Assembly (NCBI GenBank): GCA_963995505.1
Contig: OZ023199.1
Location: 10,027,373 to 10,091,372 of the forward strand
DNA from: Hypericum androsaemum
Lineage: Eukaryota > Streptophyta > Magnoliopsida > Malpighiales > Hypericaceae
DNA length: 64,000 nt
Direction of reading: 5' to 3'
Shown here: positions 55,468-64,000 of the stretch, in pieces
How positions within the stretch are numbered: position 1 is the stretch's first letter
How the letters are laid out: each line of letters opens with the position of its first letter
Translations under genes and position numbers: made by a program
Notes under the pieces: generated by a model
Told to the model about the DNA's origin: nothing
Database searches by the model: none
What the model saw: the letters and a program-made list of their open reading frames with translations, nothing else

Positions 55468-56308
55468 CTTTTATAGGCTTCTGGTTAAACCAATCAAAAA
55501 TAAATAAAACTATTAAGAATTTACAGTTGTGTGCGTGGCCTTATCGTACATGACAGTAAAGTCGTCGCGACAGTACCTTGTACGTCGTGATTGGCGTAAG
55601 GTTCAACTAATATTAATGTTTTTTTTTAAAAAAAATTTAGTGTTAATCAAACTCATGCAGTTCGTTTGAGCTCAACTCATTATAATCTACTCTTTTTTTG
55701 CATCAGATTGTTCTTATTGCATTTTACTGTTGTATAGTTTTGATGAGGTAATTGGCTACAAGCCGTATTTATATGTGAAACTAATCAGATTTGATTATTT
55801 CTTTGATCAATGGAGTATATGATTTATCTAAAAATTCATAATAATTTAATTACTCATCATTTTTCTGGATTCCCAAATTATATGATAACGTCTGATGATT
55901 TGACTGACTATTTTTATCAGAGACCAATTTCTCGAGATGTTTGTAAGGAGGTATAATTTGTTGATACATATAGTATAATCAAAGTATTAGACCACCTTTA
56001 ATATAATCAAAATTGCTTTGTGTTTTAGGAGAGTTCCAATCTTACAATATATTATATCAACATATTAGGTTATATTTACCGGCTCAGCTTATAGGTCGTA
56101 AACGGTTTGGTCAACATTCTGGTGTATTTTGTCAGATTTTCGGCGATATTTTGGGAAAATGGGATGAGTAAAAAAATTTAAAAATATTAATGACCATAAA
56201 GAAATTTGGGGATAGTTAATTGATTACTTGTCTTTTATATTCGAAAGAATTTTAGCATTCCGCAGCCTTGGTCGGTAAGGGCGGAGGGAGGTTAAGGGAA
56301 GTGGGGGT
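55468..56308. other. 3' flank of the PMEI-like gene up to the copia insertion
   Basis: Probable 3' UTR and AT-rich spacer. No gene is seen. The last five bases (GGGGT) are the left target duplication of the copia element. Confidence 0.6.
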
Positions 56309-57066
56309 TGTTGGAAAAACGAGAGAGAGAGAGAGAAAAATAAGAATAAAATAAGAGGTCAAAGTTAAGTTTTGACTTACACTTTGGCAAACCCTTGTAC
56401 CACATTGGAAAGTGCAAGGATGGAAAGCTAGTTTAAAAGGAGAAGTGTGTTATTGGGCTTGTAAAGAGCTTGTGAGAAGAAAAGGCCTCGCGCGCAGGTG
56501 GTGGGCCGAAAATGGGCTCGTTCAGTGTATTTCGACGATTTCGCCCCCCCCCCCCCCCTGCGCGCACGATATAGACACCTCAGGAAACGTAACAAACTTC
56601 CAACTTATCCGATATTATTTTTGGCTGTTGACTAAGCCTACACGTAAAGGGGGAGATTCTTCTCTTATTTTCCAAACGGCTACTTTGCTTACCAGTCAAG
56701 GGTTGTTTTAAACCTCCCCGATTTTTGCTAACCACGTTTTCAACTCTTCCAGTCAAAACTGTTACTAACGTTCAAAATCGGCCCTGATTTTTTGCCCCGC
56801 ACTTCCTCCTTCAGCTGCTATATAAGGAGGCTATCTGTGAGCCTTCAGGACGCACCTCTCCTGCTCTCCTCTTCTCCGACTCACATTACTTCCAAATATT
56901 GTCCTTGTTAGTTTCCAGGTTACCCGAGGTTTCTCCTTGGACGAGTCTGTTTAATCCTGGAGGGTCATCACCGCCTGGTGAATTGATTCTTAAGGACAGT
57001 GCTCCGCAGCACGACTCAGGCTATCGGTTCGGGTTCAATCCAGGGACGGTTGCAGTTCAGACAACA
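56309..57066 (+). repeat. 5' LTR of the copia element (758 bp)
   Basis: It starts TGTTGG and ends ACAACA. A GA-rich run lies near the start and a C-run at about 56543-56558. A TATA box (TATATAAGG, 56819-56827) would start transcription near 56850. Compared with the right LTR it lacks about 70 bases between CCTCA and GGAAACG. Confidence 0.93.
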
Positions 57067-57079
57067 ATCTTAAGAATCA

Positions 57080-60000
57080 ATGTCTTCCTCCGACGATGCT
57101 GCTGTCTTCCCTCCTTCTGCCGACAGCCCTGGTGCCACTCCCACCGATCCTGCTGCTGCTGTTGTTCCTGTCGGTCCACCTCCGACCTTGCCTCCTGCTG
57201 CGGTGTTTCCTTCACCCGCGCCTGCTCCTGTCACGTTCGCCAAGCCGTTTCCAGACATCTCTAAGATAGAGTTGTTTAGCGGTGTCAACTATAAGAGGTG
57301 GCAGGAGCGAGTCTACACCGTCCTCGACATGCATGGGGTGGTCTCTGCCCTTACCGAAGGCAGACCTTTGCCCCAGGCCGTCCCAGTGGTACAAGAGGCA
57401 TGGTTAAATGCCAATAAGGTATGCAGGCATACTATCCTCAGCACTTTATCTAACGACCTATTTGATGTGTACTGCACGTACAAAGAGGCACGAGAAATAT
57501 GGGAGTCCATGAAGGTGAAGTACACTGCCGAGGATGTTGGAAAACAGAAGTTCGTGACCGGAAATTTCTATCGTTGGGAGATGACGGATGACAAGGATAT
57601 CAAGCTGCAGATCAACGAGTACCACAAGCTGCTTGAAGACTTAAAGGCTGAAAATATAACTTTGCCTGATGAGTTTGTTGCAGGAATCCTTATTGAAAAG
57701 CTGCAAGATTCATGGAAATCCTATAAGCAGCATTTGAAGCACAAGCATAGGCAGATGGCGCTGACTGATCTGATCACACATATCATCATCGAAGACACCA
57801 ATCGAAAGGAGATGCGTGCTGCTAAAGCCAAGGCAATGACGTCAAAGGCTAATCTGGTGGTGAACAACACGAACAGCAAGAGGTACGAGAAAAAGAAACC
57901 TGATCAATTTCCCAGGCCGACAAATACCTCTTTCAAGAAGAAAGGGACGTGTTTTGTGTGTGGAAAACCTGGTCACATTGCTCGATTTTGTCGGTATAAG
58001 AAGGGAGATGATAATCCTCCTAAACCTAAGGTGAACTTGGTTGAAGGAGATGATGTTATTATTGCTGTGGTTTCTGAAGTCAACATTATGACCACTATGA
58101 ATAAGTGGGTGATAGATTCTGGTGCTACTAGGCACATTTGTGCTAACAAGAATGTATTTACCTCCTACACTCCAGTAGGGGATGGTGAAGAACAAGTGTT
58201 CCTTGGTGACTCTCAAACTACTCCAGTTCTTGGCAAGGGAAAGGTTCTTCTCAAGTTAACTTCTGGCAAAACCTTGGCTTTGAATGACGTACTTCGTGTG
58301 CCTTCTATTAGAGCTAATCTCATTTCGGTTGCTCTATTGGGGAAAGTTGGCGTGAAAGTGACCTTCGAATCCGACAAGATTGTTATGACTAGGAATAATA
58401 TTTTTGTGGGAAAGGGTTATTGTGATCAGGGACTCTTTGTACTTAATGTTATTGAGAATAATGAGAATGCATCTTCTTCTGCTTACTTGGTTGATTCGTT
58501 TGATTTGTGGCATGCTAGATTAGGACATGTTAGTGCTCAATATATTGAACGAATTAAAAGACAAGGGCTAGTAACAATTAAGGAAAATAATCTTACAAAT
58601 AAATGTGGTATATGTGTAGAGTCTAAACTAGCTAAAAAGACGAACCATAAAGTTCAAAGAGAAACCGAACTCCTTAATTTAATTCATACCGATTTAGGAG
58701 ATCTTAAACAAACTTTGTCTAGAGGTGGTAAGAAATATTACATAACTTTTATAGACAATTTTTCTAGGTATACGAAAATATATTTACTTAGAAATAAAGA
58801 TGAGGCTTTTGACGTTTTTCTCTTGTATAAGACTGAAGTTGAAAACCAATTAAATAGAAAGATTAAGAGAGTTAGGTTCGATAGAGGTGGTGAGTATGTT
58901 CTATTTAATGAGTTTTGTGAAAAAGAAGGAATAATTCATGAAGTAACTTCACCTTATTCACCTGAGTCTAATGGGGTAGCTGAAAGGAAAAATAGGACTT
59001 TGAAAGAAATGATGAATGCCTTATTAATTAGCTCCTCCGCACCGGAAAATCTTTGAGGTGAAGCTTTATTAACTGCATGTTATTTACAAAATAAGATACC
59101 CTATAAGAAAACTGGAAGAACTCCTTATGAGTTATGGAAAGGTCATAAGCCTACTTTGAAATATTTGAAAGTGTGGGGGTGCTTAGCTAAAGTAATGCTA
59201 CCTGATCCTAAGAAAAGAAAATTAGGTTCGAAAACTTCTGATTGTTTATTTATTGGTTATGCTCAAAATAGTGTTGCATATAGATTTCTTGTATTAAAGA
59301 GTAATGTACTTGATGTTAACACTATTGTAGAAACCAAAAATGCTGAATTTTTTGAACATGTATTTCCTTTAAAATCTAAGAGAATTTGTGATGATAGAAA
59401 TGAAGGAAATAATAGTGAGGTTGCATGTTTAGAAAACGAGGATGAAAAATTGACTGAGGAATATAGAAGAAGTAAAAGACTAAGAAAAAAAACTTCTTTT
59501 GGAAATGATTTTTATACTTATCTTGTTGACAATGAACCTCAAACCTTTTCGGAAGCTATTTCTTCTTCGGAAGCTTCGATGTGGAAAGAAGCGATAAAAA
59601 GTGAAATCGATTCAATTTTAAAGTGTAAAACTTGGATTTTGACAGATTTGCCTCCGGGTGCTAAAACTATTGGTTGTAAGTGGATTTTCAAAAGAAAATA
59701 TAATCCTGATGAATCGATTGATAAATATAAAGCTAGGTTGGTAGCAAGAGGTTTTAAACAAAAATAAGATATTGATTATTTTGATACATTTGCACCTGTC
59801 ACTAGGATTGCTTCAATTCGTGTTTTAATTGCTTTGGCCTCAATACATAGGCTGGTTATACACCAAATGGATGTTAAAACTGCATTTTTAAATGGTGATT
59901 TAGATGAAAAAATTTACATGGAACAACCGGAAGGTTGTATTGTTCGTGGTCAAGAAAATAAAGTGTGTAAATTAATCAAGTCTTTATATGGTTTAAAACA

Positions 60001-61075
60001 AGCACCTAAACAATGGCATGAAAAATTTGATCATACTTTGATTAATGATGGTTTCACTTCCATTGAAGTTGATAAATGTGTATATACCAAATTGGTAAAT
60101 GGTGAATATGTGATTATTTGCTTATATGTTGATGACATGCTTATTTTTGGTACATGTATTGATGTTGTACTTGAGACGAAGAGTTTTCTTGCTTCTAAGT
60201 TTGACATGAAAGATTTGGGTGAAGCAAAGGTGATATTAGGTGTGAAAATCATAAGGAAAGGTGATAGCATTATGCTAACACAAGAACATTATGTTGAGAA
60301 GATTCTTCGGAAGTTTGGTTATTTCAATGAAAAACCAGTGGCTACTCCTTATGATGGAAGCATTCAATTGAGAAAGAATCGAGGCGACCCGGTCGCTCAG
60401 ATTGAGTATGCACAAAGAATTGGGAGTTTGTTGCATTTGATGAATTTCACTCGACCGGACTTAGCTTATGCTGTGGGAAGGTTGAGTAGATATACTCATA
60501 ACCCCAATGTTGAGCATTGGGAAGCTCTTTTGAGACTCATGAAATATTTGAGATCTACGATGAACTATGGTATTGTATACAGTGGATTTCTCGCTGTATT
60601 GGAAGGATACAGCGATGCTAATTGGATCTCAGATTCAGATGAGACAAAATCCACTAGTGGTTATGTATTCACCCTTGGAGGTGGTGCAGTTAGTTGGAGG
60701 TCAACCAAACAAACTATAATAGCGAGATCTACCATGGAATAGGAGTTTGTAGCTCTGGAATTGGCGGGTAGTGAAGCTGATTGGTTGAGAAACTTCCTAG
60801 TGAGTATTCCTCTTGGAATAAAGCCGATACCCTCAGTGTCGATGCATTGTGATTGCCAAGCGACAATAGCCATTGCTAAGAATAAATCATTCAATAGCAA
60901 AAGTCGGCATATTAAGTTGAGACATAATGTGGTTAAGCAGCTGCTAAAAGATGGAATAATTTCCATAGACTATGTGAAGTCAGAAGTGAACTTGGCCGAT
61001 CCACTGACTAAACCCTTGTGTAGAAGGGTCACATATGAGACATCGAGGGGAATGGGACTTGAGCCAAATTGTTAG
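57080..61075 (+). pseudogene. copia gag-pol reading frame with three nonsense codons
   Basis: One frame of 1332 codons without frameshift. Gag comes first, with an Ala/Pro-rich start and a CCHC zinc knuckle from about residue 291 (CFVCGKPGHIARFC). The protease active site DSGA is at about 346. Integrase has its HHCC region (HARLGH...CGIC) and D-D-E region, then the reverse transcriptase with YVDDM at about 1016, then RNase H (YSDANW). In-frame stops lie at 59054-59056 (TGA, integrase), 59765-59767 (TAA, early reverse transcriptase) and 60740-60742 (TAG, RNase H). Gag and protease are intact and could still be translated; the replication enzymes cannot be made as one protein. The start codon lies only 13 bases after the LTR end. 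Confidence 0.95.
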
Positions 61076-61665
61076 ATTAACGGTGATGGCAACCCAACCT
61101 TTGTGATTGGAGATCCCATGAAGAAGGTTCATATGGGTAAACAACAAGTCACGAGTTAATCACTCTAATACTATACTAGTCCCTTCCTATGATGTGTGTG
61201 AGAGAGTATTAGTTTGCACTGTGGTAGGATAAGCTTAAAGCTTTTAATGAATCTCATAATCCTAACTTAAGGGTGGCGTATAAAGTGCAATATACACTTG
61301 ATGAGGTCACCTATATGAGTGTCGAGTTGAGCCACTTGTATGAGATTGTGGCTAAATCTCTAGAGCACTCATGAATAACCGGGCTGCGCGCATGGCCGAT
61401 TTAGCGCGAAACAGCGATAACGACAAGGACTGCAGGGGTGAAGTGTGATTTATAAGGTTCAGGTATACAACATAGTGATCATGATTCATAGAAGTTCAAC
61501 AACTTCATCATGACACTGTATACTTTCCTTATACGTCTAAGGACTGGTTCATAGTCTGCGAGACACCAGATCCGACGCACTTACATCTATATGGCATACT
61601 CGAAAATGTATTTCAAAATTTTTCATTACGTATATCAGTGGAAAATATTTGAAATTGTGGGGGAT

Positions 61666-62495
61666 TGTTGGAAAAATGAGAGAGAGAGAGAGAGAGAGAA
61701 AAATAAGAATAAAATAAGAGGTCAAAGTTAAGTTTTGACTTACACTTTGGCAAACCCTTGTACCACATTGGAAAGTGCAAGGATGGAAAGCTAGTTTAAA
61801 AGGAGAAGTGTGTTATTGGGCTTGTAAAGAGCTTGTGAGAAGAAAAGGCCTCGCGCGCATGTGGTGGGCCGAAAATGGGCTCGTTCAGTGTATTTCGACG
61901 ATTTCGCCCCCCCCCCCTGCGCGCACGATATAGACGCCTCACAGCTTTTTGTTTTTGAAAATAAAATAATATGGGCCTAACTTGATTGAGGGATTTATGG
62001 AAGGGGTTACAGGAAACGTAACAAACTTCCAACTTATCCGACATTATTTTTGGCTGTTGACTAAGCCTACACGTAAAAGGGGAGATTCTTCTCTTATTTT
62101 CCAAACGGCTACTTTGCTTACCAGTCAAAGGTTGTTTTAAACCTCCCCGATTTTTGCTAACCACGTTTTCAACTATTCCAGTCAAAACTGTTACTAACGT
62201 TCAAAATCGGCCCTGATTTTTTGCCCCGCACTTCCTCCTTCAGCTGCTATATAAGGAGGCTATCTGTGAGCCTTCAGGATGCACCTCTCCTGCTCTCCTC
62301 TTCTCCGACTCACATTACTTCCAAATATTGTCCTTGTTAGTTTCCAGGTTACCCGAGGTTTCTCCTTGGACGAGTCTGTTTAATCCTGGAGGGTCATCAC
62401 CGCCTGGTGAATTGATTCTTAAGGACAGTGCTTCGCAGCACGACTCAGGCTATCGGTTCGGGTTCAATCCAGGGACGGTTGCAGTTCGGACAACA
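61666..62495 (+). repeat. 3' LTR of the copia element (830 bp)
   Basis: Parallel to 56309-57066, with the extra segment of about 70 bases at around 61940-62010 and a shorter C-run. It is preceded by the purine tract at about 61657-61665 and about 590 bases of non-coding internal DNA after the pol stop. Confidence 0.93.
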
Positions 62496-62500
62496 GGGGT

Positions 62501-62798
62501 AATTGCCCCCACTTAATTTTTTTTATGTTTGATAATTATGTATATTTTTTTAATGTATGTCCCCACTAAAATTAGAAATTGACCATACTAAAAAATTAAT
62601 CAACCTAAAAATCAAAACCAGAATAGCCAATTATCAACTTATCATATACTAGTCAAGTTCAAAAAATTATATTGTCCCCATTCTTCAAATTTTATGGTCA
62701 GTGGACCTTATACATGTTAGCGTCGCGGAGGCAGGCAGTTACTCTCTTTTCTCTACTAGAAGGAAAAGAGAAAAAAATATTAAGAGAGAGAAAAATTA
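62501..62798. other. spacer after the copia element
   Basis: AT-rich, with no gene. GA-rich patches (62755-62795) lead into the acidic ORF. Confidence 0.5.
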
Positions 62799-63044
62799 AT
62801 GCCGCCACCGGCCTCCGTCTCCAGGCGCTCCGGCGACGGCCACGCGATTATACGAATCAGATCCCATGGTTCCGACATGGAGACCGCGGGATTGGACCGG
62901 CGAGGAGGCAGAGAAGGGGAGAGGGATGATAACAAGGAGGAGGAAGAGGAATACAAAGAGATAGAGGTGGAAGAGGAGAACGAAGTTGAAGTGGATGAAG
63001 AAGAGGATGAGAAGGAGGAAGAAGTAAGGTGGATTATTGATTAA
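62799..63044 (+). CDS. short acidic ORF, possibly transposon-derived
   Basis: 81 codons: a basic, Pro/Arg/Ser-rich start, then a run of Glu, Asp and Lys. GC-rich DNA in an AT-rich setting and immediate proximity to CACTA-like terminal sequence suggest a captured or element-encoded fragment rather than a host gene. I do not recognise a domain, and low-complexity Glu runs arise easily from GA repeats. Confidence 0.25.
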   Translation: MPPPASVSRRSGDGHAIIRIRSHGSDMETAGLDRRGGREGERDDNKEEEEEYKEIEVEEENEVEVDEEEDEKEEEVRWIID

Positions 63045-63109
63045 TATTTTTTAAATTTTAAAAAAAAAATAGTATCATGAGCAAGAATTGAACCGACTGT
63101 TACCAGCTA

Positions 63110-63228
63110 GGCTGAAACACGACTTTATATGTCGTATTTTCTCAAAAAATGATTTTTTTATGGTACGACAGAAATAGTCGTATTATGGTTACTACGACCA
63201 AAATTTTTTATTGTGGTTACCATTGCAC
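63110..63228 (-). mobile_element. possible CACTA-like terminal region
   Basis: Read on the minus strand it starts CCACAATAAAAAATTTTGGTC and contains GTAGTAACC and several copies of the short word TACGAC/GTCGTA in both directions (63117-63205). Arrays of short sub-terminal repeats next to a CACTACAA-like end are typical of CACTA elements. The partner end is not visible. Confidence 0.35.
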
Positions 63229-63569
63229 ACGTAAATACCAGATTTGTAAAATTTTAATAATAGACTCCATTATTGTAATTTTTTTGGCTGTACACCATTT
63301 TGGTAAAAAATAAGAAGGGACCCAACAGCAGAGGAGATGCAACTTAGACCGTACACAGGACAAGATGCAAGTTTTTTTGGGTGAAAAGACAAGATGCAAG
63401 TAATCTATGGATTGGTGGATACATTTGAAGCATGGCTCTTTGTTGTTTGAACCTAGTCGAACATATGGAATTAACTACATGTTTAAATCAACCAAAAAAA
63501 ATTGTTCTAACATAACTAAAAAGTCTTTGAGTTCAAATTATTGAAAAAGACAACTGTATTAATAAATAC
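63229..63569. other. AT-rich spacer
   Basis: No gene. A short word, AAGACAAGATGCAAG, is partly repeated near 63357 and 63386. Confidence 0.5.
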
Positions 63570-63911
63570 ATGTTAAAGAACTTTATCACTTATATAGATG
63601 TTTCTTATGGTGTCGCCAAGTCGCAACACCCTGTTGTTGTATCGTCACCCTCTCTATTGGATCTTGTCACTGATGTTCAGGTGGCCAAGAAGTTTAGAGT
63701 GAGCCGATTGACCTTGCAGCCTCCGACCCGCTCTAGTAGTTGTTTTAGGAAACCTTCGAGCAAGCCCGTAGCTCCTTTGGAAGATTCGATTTGGAAAGTG
63801 AAGGCTTCTTCTCCAAAGCGGCTAGTGTTGGAGCCTAGCTTTTCTTCAGTTATTGCGAGTATGGAGTCGCATGACGATGCCCTATGCGAAGTGCTGTCGG
63901 CCAAGGTGTAG
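63570..63911 (+). CDS. unassigned ORF near the window end
   Basis: 113 codons with balanced, coding-like composition after about 63600 (reads VAKKFRVSRLTLQPPTRS, then SIWKVKASSPKRLVLEPSF). The frame meets a stop at 63909-63911, yet the DNA after it still reads like protein (RLVVTVGFSQELDASSILLTIKEV). This points to a longer coding region interrupted by a stop and continuing past the window, perhaps part of a transposon polyprotein. No domain is recognised. Confidence 0.3.
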   Translation: MLKNFITYIDVSYGVAKSQHPVVVSSPSLLDLVTDVQVAKKFRVSRLTLQPPTRSSSCFRKPSSKPVAPLEDSIWKVKASSPKRLVLEPSFSSVIASMESHDDALCEVLSAKV

Positions 63912-64000
63912 CGTCTCGTAGTTACCGTGGGTTTTTCTCAGGAGCTTGATGCCTCTTCTATCCTCCTCACAATTAAGGAGGTTGCTTGTGATCAGATTCA

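Larger units (their letters stand above)
56309..62495 (+). mobile_element. full-length Ty1/copia LTR retrotransposon (inactive copy)
   Basis: Two LTRs starting TGTTGGAAAAA and ending GACAACA enclose one gag-pol frame. The 5-bp duplication GGGGT (56304-56308 and 62496-62500) marks a single insertion. The domain order gag, protease, integrase, reverse transcriptase, RNase H is the copia order. A purine tract GTGGGGGAT precedes the right LTR. LTRs differ at roughly ten sites plus one length change, which suggests a fairly recent insertion. Three in-frame stops make this copy defective. Confidence 0.97.

Noticed and set aside
55520..55590. CRISPR-like or operator-like short inverted repeats (GTCGTCGCGAC)
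   Set aside because: Single imperfect palindrome in a plant 3' flank; no array and no related copies.

Overview
The window is nuclear DNA of a flowering plant. Genes have many GT-AG introns in AT-rich DNA, plant-only families are present (Di19, NSL1, E6-like, PMEI), and the gaps are full of plant transposons (Ty1/copia, TRIM, Cassandra, hAT, Mutator-like, LINE). The species cannot be fixed from the sequence; nothing suggests a grass.

Layout. 1-7.9 kb: the last 21 exons of an alpha-1,4-glucan phosphorylase of unusual type, with a complete TRIM and a SINE-like relic in its introns. 8.75-10.7 kb: a small secreted or membrane coiled-coil protein. 10.7-16.5 kb: AT-rich DNA with old repeats. 16.6-17.6 kb: a single-exon E6-like secreted Asn/Tyr-rich protein. 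17.6-37.8 kb: a long gene-poor stretch of microsatellites, a roughly 600-bp minisatellite and a cluster of DNA transposons. Among these are four Mutator-like elements with long terminal inverted repeats, at least one carrying a copied host gene fragment (a WPP domain), and two hAT-like elements, one with a Mutator-like element nested in it and the other with a LINE tail inside. 38-39.2 kb: an NFD6-like small organellar protein. About 40.2-40.5 kb: a broken aspartyl-protease relic. 41.2-43.3 kb: a Di19 zinc-finger gene with an AT-AC (U12-type) intron. 44.2-48.1 kb, minus strand: an NSL1-type MACPF gene, convergent with Di19. 48-54.8 kb: repeats, including a LINE tail and a Cassandra solo LTR that carries a 5S rRNA-like domain. 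54.9-55.5 kb: an invertase/pectin methylesterase inhibitor-like gene. 56.3-62.5 kb: a full-length Ty1/copia element with a 5-bp target duplication and three in-frame stops. 62.5-64 kb: DNA-transposon debris and one unassigned ORF.

The host genes do not form a pathway. They cover starch/glucan breakdown (phosphorylase), cell death and defence control (NSL1), stress transcription (Di19), cell wall (E6-like, PMEI) and organelle function (NFD6-like). Every intron-containing gene was assembled by hand: exons were joined only where splice dinucleotides and reading phase agreed. The complete gene models have total lengths divisible by three, and the phosphorylase, whose 5' end is missing, is in phase over its 21 visible exons. 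Transposon limits were set from paired termini plus matching target-site duplications wherever these could be seen.
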